Source: UBA9926 sp018645765
GTDB lineage: Bacteria > Pseudomonadota > Gammaproteobacteria > Pseudomonadales > Azotimanducaceae
Length of the DNA stretch: 64,000 nucleotides
Assembly (NCBI GenBank): GCA_949372755.1
Contig: CASIBO010000006.1
Coordinates: 1 to 64,000, forward strand
Direction: 5' to 3'
Part shown: piece after piece, positions 6,614 through 15,916 of the stretch
Numbering within the stretch: position 1 is the stretch's first letter
Layout of the letters: each line of letters begins with the position of its first letter
Position numbers and translations under genes: made by a program
Notes under the pieces: generated by a model
The model's input: the letters and a program-made list of their open reading frames with translations, nothing else
Database searches by the model: none
What the model was told of the DNA's origin: nothing

Positions 6614-9600
6614 ATAGTCTGATTGATGCGGTGGTGAGTCGCCCGCGCACAACCTTGCTGCTCATGTTGATGGTGTTGATTGCCGGGGTCGCTAGCCTGC
6701 GTTCGATACCGGTTGAAAGTGACCCCAGCATCGCCGTGCCATTTTTTAGACTTCAGGTTTTCAATGAAGGTATCTCAGCTGAAGATGGCGAGCGCCTACT
6801 GGTGCTGCCGCTTGAAAATGAGTTGCGCAGCGTTGAAGGGGTTGACGAGATTCAATCTTATTCTGGCGAGAATTCCTCCAGTCTGATTGTGCAATTTAAC
6901 GCAAGCCAAGATGTCGACCAAGCATTACTGGACCTCCGAGAGGCCGTTGATCGAGCGAAGGTCGAGCTGCCGAGTTCTGCCGAAGAGCCCAGCATTTATG
7001 AAATGAGTACGGACGACTTTCCGGTGCTACAAGTCAATGTTACGGGCGAGGGCGTTCCCGAGCGCGTGTTGTATTACGCGGCGCTTGAACTTCGCGATCG
7101 GATCGAGACGCTGCCCAATGTGCTGAAGGCCGAGATGCGTGGCAATCGCGAAGAAGTCCTTGAAATAATTATTAACCCTGAAGCGCTAGAAGCCTACCAA
7201 ATTTCAGGGGAAGAGCTGATTGGGGTGTTGGCCCGTAATAACCGGTTGGTTCCGGCGGGCAGCCTGGACAACGGCGAGGGCCGCTTTGCCCTGAAGGTGC
7301 CGAGTGTCATAGAGGATGCCAGCGATCTATTCGATTTGCCGGTCAAAACCACGGCGAACGCCGTGATCACGCTCAGCGATGTGGCGACCGTGCGGCGTAG
7401 TTTTAAAGATCGTGGGGGCTTTGTTCGGGTTAACGGTCAAACAGCGATTACCATCAACGTCACGAAGCGCAGTAAAGCGAACATTATCGAGACGGTTGCA
7501 GCCGCCAAAGCCGTTGTCGATGAGGTTAGGCCGGCGTTGCCGGGGCGCATTGAGATTATTTACACCACGGACCAAGCACCCTGGGCGCTGGCGCAGGTAA
7601 ACGAGTTGCAGGGCAATATCTTAACTGCCTTGGCGTTGGTAATGGTGATTGTCGTGGCGGCGATGGGTTTTCGCTCTGGCATCATTGTTGGCCTGGGCAT
7701 TCCGGTATCGCTTTTGTTCGCCATCACCATCCTGTATGTCATTGGGTTTACCTATAATTTTATGGTGATGTTTGGGATGTTGCTGGCCCTGGGTATGTTA
7801 ATTGACGGGGCCATTGTGGTGACAGAGTATGCTGATCGGCGGATGCTGGAAGGCGAGCATCGGCGCCAAGCTTACGCCATTGCTGCTAAACGAATGTTTT
7901 GGCCGGTGGTGGCCTCAATTGCGACCACCTTAGCGGCATTCCTGCCGCTGATGTTTTGGCCAGGAATCGTGGGCAAGTTCATGCGCTATCTGCCGGTCAC
8001 GGTCTTTGCCGTGTTGTCGGGCAGTTTAATTTACGCGTTAGTCTTTGGTCCGGCGATTGGTGCATTGATCGGACGTCCCGGCGCTGATCAGGACGGCCTG
8101 TTGAAAAATCTCAGGACAATGGAGTCAGGCAATCCCTTGGACCTCACGGGTATTACAGGGATCTATGCCAAGGTACTTTGGTGGTGCGCGCATCATGTCT
8201 TTCTGACGCTTACCGTGACAGTCTCTATTTTGGTCGGCAGTTTTGTTGCGTACGGCCAGTCGGGTAATGGCGTCATCTTTTATTCAAATGCCGAGCCGCA
8301 GTTTGCACAGGTTTTCGTCAAATCGCCTGGTAATCTCTCGGCGATGGAGGCCAATGACTTGGTTGCCGAGGTTGAAGCCAAAATTCTAGACATTAATGGC
8401 ATTGCTGAGATCAATACCTATGCTCGATCGAATAATGGCGGTGATGAAATCGGCACTGTGTTCATGCAAATGTTGCCAGAGAGTGATCGCACGCGGTCTA
8501 CCGCTGAGATTTTTCAGGACGTGCGAGATTCAACGAAATCTTTAGGGGGCATCTCGGTTGAAATTCAGGAAATGGAGCAGGGGCCGAGAAATGGTAAACC
8601 CATCAAGATTGAAATCTCCGCATTTGACCGCGATCTGCTGGGGCCAGCGCTGAAACGGGTACGCGATCAGGTAGAAAGAACCGAAGGACTGGTTGATATT
8701 GAAGACAGCTTGGCTAAACCAGGTATTGAATGGCGCTTGAAAGTTGATCGTGCTCGAGCCGCTATGTATGGCGCGGATGTAACGCAGGTGGGGGTTGCCG
8801 TTCAGTTAATTACCGGGGGTATTAAAATCGGCGAGTATCGGCCAGATCGCAGTGATGATGCGGTGGACATACGGATTCGCTACCCGGACAGTGCGCGCGG
8901 TATTAAGGCCATTGATGCGTTAACCGTTGCAACGCCTGCGGGAATGGTGCCAATTTCAAATTTTGTGACCACCGAGGCGATGCCCAACGTGGGTACCATC
9001 GAGCGCTTTAATGGTATTCCGGTTGATTATGTGCGCGCTAATGTTGCCGCTGGTGTGTTGGCTGACACGAAGGTCAAAGAGCTTCAGGCCTGGCTGGAAA
9101 CGCAAACCTTTGACCCTGGGGTGAATGTCATTTTCCGCGGCGCAGATGAAGAGCAGGCGGAATCCCAAGCTTTCACTGCATCCGCGTTTGGGTTATCACT
9201 GTTATTGATGTTTGTCCTGTTGGTGACACAATTCAACAGCTTCTATCAATCGGCGCTGATTTTGTTTGCGGTTGTCATGTCGACGTCGGGGGTTCTGATT
9301 GGGCTTTTAATTACGGGGAACCCTTTTAGTTCACTATTGACTGGGATCGGGATCGTGGCGCTGGCGGGTATTGTTGTGAATAACAATATTGTATTGATTG
9401 ATACCTTCAACGAGCTTCGGCGAGACCATCCCGCGGCGGATCCCATCATGTTGATTGTGCGAACCGGCACCCAGCGGCTGCGCCCAGTGGTGCTGACGAC
9501 GCTGACCACGGTATTTGGACTGCTACCGCTGGCAATGAATTTCAGTATCGATATGCTGGATCGTAGCGTGACCTATGGCAGTATGATGTCAATGCTTTGG

Positions 9601-9732
9601 GTTCCGTTATCGCAAGCCATTGTGTCGGGCATGGCCTTTGCTTCGATCTTAACCTTGATCGCCACGCCCGCGATGCTGGCGTTGCCTTATCGCGTGCAGC
9701 ATCGTTCGGGGCGTTTGAAAGCCCGTGGCTAA
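6610..9732 (+). CDS. RND-family efflux pump inner-membrane permease
   Basis: A proton-driven RND permease of 1040 residues, the normal size for the AcrB-like superfamily. It has an N-terminal span, a large periplasmic porter domain, membrane spans from about residue 335, then a second periplasmic domain and spans from about 860. TM4 reads GMLIDGAIVVTEYADRRM. The first acidic relay residue is present (Asp 399), but the second Asp of the AcrB pair is Gly 400. In TM10 the AcrB-type Lys is replaced (GIVVNNNIVLID). Both patterns occur in non-AcrB RND subfamilies, so it is probably active with a different proton relay. It overlaps the adaptor gene by 4 bases. Substrate is unknown: drug, detergent or metabolite are possible. 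Confidence 0.92.
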   Translation: MNSLIDAVVSRPRTTLLLMLMVLIAGVASLRSIPVESDPSIAVPFFRLQVFNEGISAEDGERLLVLPLENELRSVEGVDEIQSYSGENSSSLIVQFNASQDVDQALLDLREAVDRAKVELPSSAEEPSIYEMSTDDFPVLQVNVTGEGVPERVLYYAALELRDRIETLPNVLKAEMRGNREEVLEIIINPEALEAYQISGEELIGVLARNNRLVPAGSLDNGEGRFALKVPSVIEDASDLFDLPVKTTANAVITLSDVATVRRSFKDRGGFVRVNGQTAITINVTKRSKANIIETVAAAKAVVDEVRPALPGRIEIIYTTDQAPWALAQVNELQGNILTALALVMVIVVAAMGFRSGIIVGLGIPVSLLFAITILYVIGFTYNFMVMFGMLLALGMLIDGAIVVTEYADRRMLEGEHRRQAYAIAAKRMFWPVVASIATTLAAFLPLMFWPGIVGKFMRYLPVTVFAVLSGSLIYALVFGPAIGALIGRPGADQDGLLKNLRTMESGNPLDLTGITGIYAKVLWWCAHHVFLTLTVTVSILVGSFVAYGQSGNGVIFYSNAEPQFAQVFVKSPGNLSAMEANDLVAEVEAKILDINGIAEINTYARSNNGGDEIGTVFMQMLPESDRTRSTAEIFQDVRDSTKSLGGISVEIQEMEQGPRNGKPIKIEISAFDRDLLGPALKRVRDQVERTEGLVDIEDSLAKPGIEWRLKVDRARAAMYGADVTQVGVAVQLITGGIKIGEYRPDRSDDAVDIRIRYPDSARGIKAIDALTVATPAGMVPISNFVTTEAMPNVGTIERFNGIPVDYVRANVAAGVLADTKVKELQAWLETQTFDPGVNVIFRGADEEQAESQAFTASAFGLSLLLMFVLLVTQFNSFYQSALILFAVVMSTSGVLIGLLITGNPFSSLLTGIGIVALAGIVVNNNIVLIDTFNELRRDHPAADPIMLIVRTGTQRLRPVVLTTLTTVFGLLPLAMNFSIDMLDRSVTYGSMMSMLWVPLSQAIVSGMAFASILTLIATPAMLALPYRVQHRSGRLKARG

Positions 9733-9930
9733 AACCTGAGCATAGCTCGTTGCACCGCGAAGAACGCATCGGCGCTGGATGAGGTGCGCGGCGCTTGCTG
9801 ACGCATAGGAACAAAACCGCCTGAACCTTCAGGCTTGGTACGTGATTAGGCGGCTAAAAAATTGCTATGCAGTTTTGTTTCAAGGCTGGCATGATCATCC
9901 TCAGCTCCCCAACATGAAGAGGCCCTTCCG

Positions 9931-10311
9931 ATGATTGATATTATTCTGCTAACGCTGCTGCTCGCGCTGATCCAAATCGTGCTCCTGCCGCTCCTGCTAC
10001 GGGCTAATAATTTCGCTTATTTACTGTCCAACCGGGACGGCCCATATGAGCCCACGGCAGTCTTGGCAAGAGTGCAACGCGCTGCCGGAAACTTACAAGA
10101 AAGCTTGCCCGCGTTCTTAGTCATGGCGGTCATTGCTCTGGTGCAGAGCATAGACCTCACCCTTGTGGCATCGGTTTGGCTGGCACTGCGAGCGGCCTAT
10201 TTCGCAAGTTACGCCCTTGGGTTTATCGGTATTCGAACGCTCATTTGGATGGGGGCGTTGGTTTGCCTGATTATTATGGCGCTGGCCCTAGCGGGTCTGG
10301 TTGCTGTTTAG
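9931..10311 (+). CDS. MAPEG-family membrane protein
   Basis: A 126-residue, four-span inner-membrane protein of the MAPEG family, which includes microsomal glutathione transferases and eicosanoid enzymes. The hallmark segment RVQRAAGNLQESLPAF lies at residues about 47-62, between spans 1 and 2. Bacterial members mostly lack a proven substrate; glutathione conjugation or peroxide reduction is the usual guess. It is followed after 6 bases by the PLP-dependent enzyme gene, so they are likely co-transcribed. Confidence 0.85.
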   Translation: MIDIILLTLLLALIQIVLLPLLLRANNFAYLLSNRDGPYEPTAVLARVQRAAGNLQESLPAFLVMAVIALVQSIDLTLVASVWLALRAAYFASYALGFIGIRTLIWMGALVCLIIMALALAGLVAV

Positions 10312-10317
10312 CACGAC

Positions 10318-11190
10318 GTGAATAACCCGGGCGGCGAAATCTGGCAGTCATTGCAGCCCGGGTTATCAATTTTTTACCTAGACCGATTGCACCCAGGCCT
10401 TGGGAACAAGGCTTACAAACTTCAGCCGGCCATCGAGCGGGCCATCACGCAAGGATCCTCGCCGTTGGTGAGCCTCGGCGGCGCCTGGTCTAATCATTTA
10501 CACGCATTGGCTCAAATGGGGCAGGCAGCGGGCATTGCAACGGTTGGGTATGTCCGAGGGGACGCAAATTGCCCAAAAACTAAAATGCTGGAAGACGCTG
10601 AGGCTTGGGGGATGACCCTGCGTTTTTTACCTCGGGGTGAATACCGCAAGCGGCATGATGCGGGGTTTGCGCAAGGCCTTATGCGGGATTATCCTTCCGG
10701 CATTTTTGTGCCAGAGGGCGGAAGCGATATCGAAGGCATTGCAGGCGTTGCGCAACTGGTTGCGGATCTTATGGCCCACGGGCCCGCGTTCGAACGTCTG
10801 GTGCTACCCGTTGGAACCGGTGGCACGATGGCTGGCGTGCTGCTTGCCTTAAAGCAAGCCTGCCACGTGGTTGGGGTTTCGGCCTTAAAGCCGGTCAAGG
10901 CCCAACAAAATCTTATTGATATCGTGACGTCCGGGCGGCTCCATCCGGGCGTGAGTTTTGAGGTATTGCCTGAAACCCGCTTTGGCGGTTACGCCGCCTG
11001 TCCGGAGGCTTTGGTGCAACGCATTCACGAGCTTGAGGCCGCGTTTGACCTTGCGCTCGAGCCCATTTATACCGCGAAAGCCCTGGTTGCAGCGCTCGAC
11101 CTAGTCCAGGCGCAGTCAGCGTTCAGCGAGACCTTAGTATTGCACACGGGCGGGCTGCAAGGGCGTCGTGGGTTTGCCGCTTTGGCCTGA
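10318..11190 (+). CDS. PLP-dependent D-cysteine desulfhydrase / ACC deaminase family enzyme
   Basis: A 290-residue fold-type II PLP enzyme. It begins with GTG 6 bases after the MAPEG stop; no better start exists because the conserved core begins at once (LDRLHPGLGNKAYKL). Lys 31 in GNKAYKL is the expected Schiff-base lysine, with Lys 34 also conserved as in ACC deaminase. LVSLGGAWSNHLHALA supplies the phosphate- and substrate-site Ser/Asn/His, and LPVGTGGTMAG is the PLP phosphate loop. The family includes D-cysteine desulfhydrases (releasing pyruvate, H2S and ammonia) and ACC deaminases; the exact substrate cannot be fixed here. The cysE gene downstream is convergent, so the cysteine link is only suggestive. 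Confidence 0.82.
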   Translation: MNNPGGEIWQSLQPGLSIFYLDRLHPGLGNKAYKLQPAIERAITQGSSPLVSLGGAWSNHLHALAQMGQAAGIATVGYVRGDANCPKTKMLEDAEAWGMTLRFLPRGEYRKRHDAGFAQGLMRDYPSGIFVPEGGSDIEGIAGVAQLVADLMAHGPAFERLVLPVGTGGTMAGVLLALKQACHVVGVSALKPVKAQQNLIDIVTSGRLHPGVSFEVLPETRFGGYAACPEALVQRIHELEAAFDLALEPIYTAKALVAALDLVQAQSAFSETLVLHTGGLQGRRGFAALA

Positions 11191-11434
11191 AGCAAGCGCT
11201 TAAAAAAGCAGTTTCGTCGGGCGGAGTTCGCGAGTAGGCGGACAGTGGCTTACCCCCGGAGATTGCGCTGGGGGCCTTGTTGGGCTGTCTGAGCAGTAGA
11301 TTCTGGCGCAGGCTCTGGCGCAGGTTCAGCGCATATAGCACTGCGCCCAGTGCCAGGCCGACAGTTTCCGTCAGTTGCAGAGCCAGGTGGTCTATTAGCA
11401 AAAGTGCTTAACGCAACCGGTGGTTAGGCCCGCG

Positions 11435-12235
11435 CTATGATCCGCCGACGATCACCGCGGGCACACCCGCAACGGTGACGTCTTCCGGCACATCATTGAG
11501 CACCACGCTGCCCGCACCAACTTTCGCGCTTGCGCCAATCGTAATATTGCCGAGGAGTGTGGCGTTGGCACCAAGAATCACGTTTTTCCGAATCTTAGGG
11601 TGGCGGTCGCCAGCGGCTTTGCCGGTGCCGCCCAGGGTCACGCCGTGCAAGATCGAGACATCATCATCGATCACGGCAGTCTCACCGATGACGAGTCCGG
11701 TTGCGTGATCAAACATCACGCCGCACCCCATTGAAGCTGCAGGATGAATATCCACACCAAAAAGGTTGCTCATCTGACTTTGAAAGTAAAAGGCTAGGGA
11801 GTGGCGCTCTTCTTGCCACAGCCAGTGCGCGATGCGGTGCGACTGTAAGGCATGAAAGCCTTTGTAAAATAAAAAGGGTGTCGAGAAACTGTTGCAAGCA
11901 GGATCGCGTTCCCGAGTCGCTTTGATATCGATTTCAGCGGCATGAATGATCGATGGGTCTTTAATATAGGCTTGCTCAATGATTTCCCGGATCGCCATGC
12001 TCGACACGACCGGGCTGTCAAGCTTGCTGGCCAGAATAAAGCTCAGCGCGCCTTCAATTGTGTCGTGGTTGAGTACCGAGGCATGAAAGAAGGTTGCCAT
12101 GATGGGCTCGAAGTCTGCCCGCAATTTGACCTCTTGGCGCATGGCTTGCCAGAGTGATCCTGCTGAACGCAGTTCTGCTACATTGCCTACGGCGCTAAAC
12201 TCCGAAGCGTGTCGTCTGCTGATTCGATTAGTCAT
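11435..12235 (-). CDS. cysE: Serine O-acetyltransferase
   Basis: CysE makes O-acetylserine from serine and acetyl-CoA, the committed step of cysteine synthesis. The 266-residue protein has the N-terminal helical SATase domain (residues about 25-130) and a left-handed beta-helix of hexapeptide repeats (about 160-255). The catalytic region includes DIHPAASMGCGVMFDHATG and LHGVTLGGTGK. The start at ATG 12235 is preceded by AAGGAG about 8 bases upstream. The length is close to Escherichia coli CysE (273). The C-terminal tail ends in VGGS rather than the Ile found in many CysE proteins that dock with CysK, so cysteine synthase complex formation is uncertain. It is a single gene, divergent from nadK. 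Confidence 0.93.
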   Translation of the reverse strand: MTNRISRRHASEFSAVGNVAELRSAGSLWQAMRQEVKLRADFEPIMATFFHASVLNHDTIEGALSFILASKLDSPVVSSMAIREIIEQAYIKDPSIIHAAEIDIKATRERDPACNSFSTPFLFYKGFHALQSHRIAHWLWQEERHSLAFYFQSQMSNLFGVDIHPAASMGCGVMFDHATGLVIGETAVIDDDVSILHGVTLGGTGKAAGDRHPKIRKNVILGANATLLGNITIGASAKVGAGSVVLNDVPEDVTVAGVPAVIVGGS

Positions 12236-12299
12236 AGGAAACTCCTTGATGCGCGTATCTTTGGGGCAATCCAGCGAGAATGCAACTCATTCGAATTTT

Positions 12300-12327
12300 T
12301 TGTTCTAAAAATCTCATTATATAGAAT
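12300..12327 (+). promoter_or_regulatory. Possible sigma-70 promoter for nadK
   Basis: TTGTTC (12300-12305), a 16-base spacer and TAGAAT (12322-12327) lie in an A/T-rich patch between the divergent cysE and nadK genes, about 75 bases upstream of nadK. The -10 element is a good match and the -35 is moderate. Confidence 0.35.
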
Positions 12328-12404
12328 GATCGGCTATTTCAGTCCATCATTGAATTCACAGGGAATCTTTCATTAAATGCGAGTGCGCTGCCACATAAGG
12401 TTCA

Positions 12405-13277
12405 ATGACAATGGCTTTTAAACAAGTTGGAATTTTTGCGAGTATCTCTGGGCCGCTCGTCGCGGAGTCGATGTTGCGGGTCGCGGCGGTACTAAAGGCG
12501 CAGGATATAGAGGTCCGGGTCGAGCAGTCAGAATTGTCGGCAGCAACCTTGCCAGAGATTAAGGCGCAAAGCCGAGAGGCCATTTGCCAAACCGTAGACC
12601 TGGTTATTGCCATCGGGGGCGATGGCAGTATGTTGAGCGCGGCACGCGATGTGACGCCTTTTGGGGTGCCCTTACTGGGGATCAATCGGGGTCGTTTAGG
12701 GTTTTTGGCCGACGTTTCGCCAGATAATATTGAAACCCAGTTAAATGCGGTACTGCTGGGGGACAGTGAAACGGAAACCCATTTCTTATTGCAGGGCCGG
12801 TTCGCGGAAGGCGAGGGTGTGGCCGAGGCGACCGCCCTGAATGAAGTAACCGTTCATTCTGCCACCATGTCGCGGATGATCGAGTTCGATCTTTATATCA
12901 ACGATGTCTTTGTTTATAAGCAATCCTCGGATGGCTTGATTATCAGTTCGCCAACCGGTTCAACCGCTTATGCACTCAGCGCCGGTGGTCCGATTATGCA
13001 TCCGTCTTTAGATGCGATGGTGCTGGTCCCAATGTTTCCACATTCATTAAATTCTCGGCCATTGGTCGTTCCGGGGGATTCGGAGTTACGGATTACCTTG
13101 GGCGATAAGGTCGGCGCGGAAGCCAAAGTGAGTTTTGACTCTCAACTCGAGTTTAGGATGCATCCTGGCGAATCCCTGCACGTGAAAAAGCACGCTAGAA
13201 CGCTCAACCTGATTCACCCCAGAGGCCAGAATTTTTATGGGGTTTGTCGATCAAAGCTGGGATGGGCCAGTCGATAA
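12405..13277 (+). CDS. nadK: NAD kinase
   Basis: ATP-dependent NAD kinase producing NADP in the cytoplasm. The 290-residue protein carries the signature GGDGS (residues 71-75), NRGRLGFL, the adenine/ribose-site LNEVTVH, and SSPTGSTAYALSAGGP. All are diagnostic of bacterial NadK. The length is typical. Two ATGs are possible, 12405 and 12411; AAGG at 12397-12400 gives better spacing to the second, so the true protein may be two residues shorter. It stands alone, divergent from cysE. A second, distant NAD-kinase-fold gene (AcoX type) lies at 57.3-58.3 kb. Confidence 0.95.
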   Translation: MTMAFKQVGIFASISGPLVAESMLRVAAVLKAQDIEVRVEQSELSAATLPEIKAQSREAICQTVDLVIAIGGDGSMLSAARDVTPFGVPLLGINRGRLGFLADVSPDNIETQLNAVLLGDSETETHFLLQGRFAEGEGVAEATALNEVTVHSATMSRMIEFDLYINDVFVYKQSSDGLIISSPTGSTAYALSAGGPIMHPSLDAMVLVPMFPHSLNSRPLVVPGDSELRITLGDKVGAEAKVSFDSQLEFRMHPGESLHVKKHARTLNLIHPRGQNFYGVCRSKLGWASR

Positions 13278-13353
13278 GTCGTTGTTATCGAAAAGGTAGC
13301 CGGGTCACGTCTTGGCCGAGTCGCCGAATAACCTTGCTGCCTTGAACGGCCCT

Positions 13354-13941
13354 TCAGCCCGAGGCAAGGTCGCTGGGTGCGTCCACATCTTGAAGTATTC
13401 CTGAGTCGTTTACCTCGATCATTTGAACTACCTGGGCCTCTGCTTTGAGCAGGGTGCGCGCGCCTTGGTCCCCCGTTAGGGCCCGCATCGCGTCAAAATA
13501 GGCGCGGTGAAACAGGACGGGATGTCCCGGGCGGCCTTGATGACAGGGCTGGATGATCGGATGGGATTGGCTTGCCGCTTGAAACGCGCGGATCAGGGTG
13601 CTCAGCGTACTGGGCGCGTGAAAGGGCATATCGCCTAAACAGATGGCGGCGCCTTGCCAGCGGGTTATATTGGCCGCGCCATGGGCCAAGCTGTGGCCCA
13701 TGCCAAGGCCTGCGTCGTCGGCGAAGGTCGTCGTCAGGGTTTTGAATTGCGTCGACAGCGCCGCCGCCAAGGTCTCATCACCGGGCCTTAGAACTAAAAG
13801 GGTCTCGTCAAAGGCCGGTATAATTTTAGAAAGAGTCGCCTCGAGCAGGCTTTCACCACTTGGCAAGGCCGCGAGGCGCTTATCGCTTCCAAATCGGCGG
13901 CCGAGACCGCCTGCCAGTACCATCGCGCCGAGCGGGCCCAA
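13354..13941 (-). CDS. MocA/MobA-like nucleotidyltransferase (molybdenum cofactor)
   Basis: A 195-residue NTP-transferase resembling MocA, which attaches CMP to molybdopterin, and MobA, which attaches GMP. The N-terminal MVLAGGLGRRFGSDK is the nucleotide-binding loop. LGDMPF near residue 98 supplies the metal-binding Asp. The C-terminal LQDVDAPSD matches the family end. The frame can begin at TTG 13941, 3 bases after the xdhC stop, or at ATG 13923, which places the loop right at the N-terminus. Pairing with xdhC implies maturation of a xanthine-dehydrogenase-type molybdenum hydroxylase, but none is encoded in this window. Confidence 0.8.
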   Translation of the reverse strand: MGPLGAMVLAGGLGRRFGSDKRLAALPSGESLLEATLSKIIPAFDETLLVLRPGDETLAAALSTQFKTLTTTFADDAGLGMGHSLAHGAANITRWQGAAICLGDMPFHAPSTLSTLIRAFQAASQSHPIIQPCHQGRPGHPVLFHRAYFDAMRALTGDQGARTLLKAEAQVVQMIEVNDSGILQDVDAPSDLASG

Positions 13942-13944
13942 GGG

Positions 13945-14961
13945 TTAACCGACCGCTCGAAAGTCCGCTTGCACGGTGTTGCCAGCAGTGCTTCGCAGCG
14001 CTGTGAGCTGCGCCAAAATGGCAATCGCGATTTCAGCTGGCGTTTTGCTACCAATGGGTAGGCCAACCGGTGCATGCAAGCGCGCGATCAAATCATCCGA
14101 GAGATCCAGTTCTTTGAGGCGGGCTTTGCGGTTTTCAGAGGTTTTCGTGGAACCCATCGCGCCAATAAAATAAGCCTCGGTGGTGAGCGCCTCCATCAGA
14201 CCCATATCATCAATTCTGGGGTCATGGGTCAGGGCAATGATGGCTGAAAAGGAATCAGTTGCTTGGGCTCTAATAGCGTCGTCTGGGTAACTGGTAATCA
14301 GTTGAACGCCCTCGACCGGCCACTGCGCCATCAGGTTTGCGCGTGGATCGCAAACCACGACTTGATAGTCCAGTGCCTTCGCCATCTCAGCGAGGTATTG
14401 CGAGACTTGCCCGCAGCCAATTAAAAACAGTTGGTGGCGGGGGCCGAAGGTTTGCCGCAAGGTTTTCTCGCCTGGGGTGTTGTCGAACGCGCCGTCAAAC
14501 TGCAGATGCCGAAACCGCTCAGTCTCGGTGAGGGTCATGTCACCGGTTACGATATCGAGGGATCGCTCGATGCACGCGCGCCGTTCAATCCGCTCGGTAA
14601 TTGCTCGGAGGGTGTCCAAGTGACGCTGATCGACGAAAGGCTCGATCACGACATGGAGTTGACCGCCGCAAGGCAGGCCAAAGCGCTCTGTTTCGGCCTG
14701 ACTGACACCGTAAACCAGCACTTCCGGGCAAGCGTTGGCCATCTCGCCGCGCTGTAATTTTTCAAGAAGGTCTTCTTCAATACAACCGCCTGACAATGAG
14801 CCTGCGATTTGGCCGTCGCTGTTGCAGGCGAGTAAGGATCCGATGGGTCTGGGCGACGATCCCCAGGTTTTCACGACGGTGCACAACCAACTGGGTCGGC
14901 CTTCAGAGACCCACTGCGTGAGTTGTTTTAAGACCTGTTGGTCAGCGTTTTCCATGGCCAT
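13945..14961 (-). CDS. xdhC: XdhC-family molybdenum cofactor insertion protein
   Basis: XdhC proteins bind the molybdenum cofactor, help its sulfuration and deliver it to xanthine dehydrogenase-type enzymes. This 338-residue copy has the N-terminal XdhC/CoxI domain (VVKTWGSSPRPIGSLLA and GSLSGGCIEEDLLE). It also has a C-terminal Rossmann-type domain (LFLIGCGQVSQYLAEMAKAL, then YFIGAMGSTKTSENRKARL). Cys 60 of SGGC corresponds to the conserved cofactor-binding position in the family. It starts at ATG 14961, divergent from the rhomboid gene, and leads directly into the nucleotidyltransferase gene. The target enzyme must be encoded elsewhere in the genome. Confidence 0.88.
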   Translation of the reverse strand: MAMENADQQVLKQLTQWVSEGRPSWLCTVVKTWGSSPRPIGSLLACNSDGQIAGSLSGGCIEEDLLEKLQRGEMANACPEVLVYGVSQAETERFGLPCGGQLHVVIEPFVDQRHLDTLRAITERIERRACIERSLDIVTGDMTLTETERFRHLQFDGAFDNTPGEKTLRQTFGPRHQLFLIGCGQVSQYLAEMAKALDYQVVVCDPRANLMAQWPVEGVQLITSYPDDAIRAQATDSFSAIIALTHDPRIDDMGLMEALTTEAYFIGAMGSTKTSENRKARLKELDLSDDLIARLHAPVGLPIGSKTPAEIAIAILAQLTALRSTAGNTVQADFRAVG

Positions 14962-15037
14962 AGCGGTTTGCGGTTACAATGTTGGGCGAGTCAGGAGTGT
15001 ACAACATTTTACCCAACAAGGGAGGTCAGGCGCGGTC

Positions 15038-15916
15038 ATGGCAACACTGCAATTAGCCCTGCAACTACCGCAGGATATCGATTTGCGCAGTTTTTCGTTG
15101 CTGTTGCACACCCAGAATATTGCGCACCGGATCACCCTTGAAGGGGTTTATCAAGTCGTTTGGATTGGCTCGGATGAGGACCCAGCGGCTGTGGTGACGC
15201 TCTATCAAACCTGGCTCGCTCAAGCGCCCGTTGTGGGGACCGCCGGGCCCGGTCTGATGGGGCGCCTCATCAAGAATGCACTGGCGTTTCCGCTAACGGT
15301 TTTGATCATTGTTTTAAATTGTAGCCTCGTTTGGGTCGGCCTGAAGGCCGCGGAAGGGGATTTTTCAGGCTTGATTCAGCAACTCACGATGACACCCATG
15401 ACGCTGGCTGGGGGGTACCTGGTCTTTGAGCCCCTAACCGCCACCTTTGCGCAGCAGGCCTACTGGCGGCTCGTGACGCCGATGTTGTTACATTTCAGCT
15501 GGCTGCATTTGGCTTTTAATTTGTTGTGGGTTTGGGAGCTGGGACGTCGAATCGAAAAATTGCACGGCATATCGCTATTTCTCGCGGTGACGTTGCTGGG
15601 ATCCTTGGGCGCTAACCTCATGCAGCTCACGCTATCAGGGCCTTCTCTGTTTGGCGGCATGTCCGGGGTCGTCTTTGCGTATCTAGGGTACTGCATGGTT
15701 TGGGATCGAATGCGACCTCGCAACCCGATTGGCCTTGCCCCGGCTGCCTACTGGGTGATGTTGGGTTTCTTAGCTTTGGGATTTACTGGTGTGCTCGATT
15801 TACTCGGATTGGGCGCGCTGGCCAATGGCGCGCACCTAGGCGGTCTGCTAGCGGGTGCGGTTATCGGTTTAATGGCCCCATTAATCCTTTCAAAGCAAAA
15901 TGTTAGAGGACGTTGA
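15038..15916 (+). CDS. Rhomboid-family intramembrane serine protease
   Basis: A 292-residue membrane protease of the GlpG/rhomboid family, which cleaves transmembrane substrates inside the bilayer. I start it at ATG 15038, preceded by GGAGG at 15021-15025; the frame stays open much further upstream, antisense to xdhC, without meaning. Residues 1-75 form a small cytoplasmic domain, followed by six or more membrane spans. The catalytic Ser is in GGMSG (Ser 209) and the His in NGAHLGG (His 266), the normal Ser-His dyad. The cytoplasmic His and WR-type motif WRLVTPMLLH are also present. It converges with the DUF2797 gene, overlapping its 3' end by 14 bases. Substrates are unknown. Confidence 0.88.
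   Translation: MATLQLALQLPQDIDLRSFSLLLHTQNIAHRITLEGVYQVVWIGSDEDPAAVVTLYQTWLAQAPVVGTAGPGLMGRLIKNALAFPLTVLIIVLNCSLVWVGLKAAEGDFSGLIQQLTMTPMTLAGGYLVFEPLTATFAQQAYWRLVTPMLLHFSWLHLAFNLLWVWELGRRIEKLHGISLFLAVTLLGSLGANLMQLTLSGPSLFGGMSGVVFAYLGYCMVWDRMRPRNPIGLAPAAYWVMLGFLALGFTGVLDLLGLGALANGAHLGGLLAGAVIGLMAPLILSKQNVRGR

Noticed and set aside
11123..11401. 92-codon frame between the PLP enzyme and cysE
   Set aside because: Its first 35 residues are mildly hydrophobic, but it overlaps the end of the PLP enzyme gene in antisense and lacks a ribosome-binding site.
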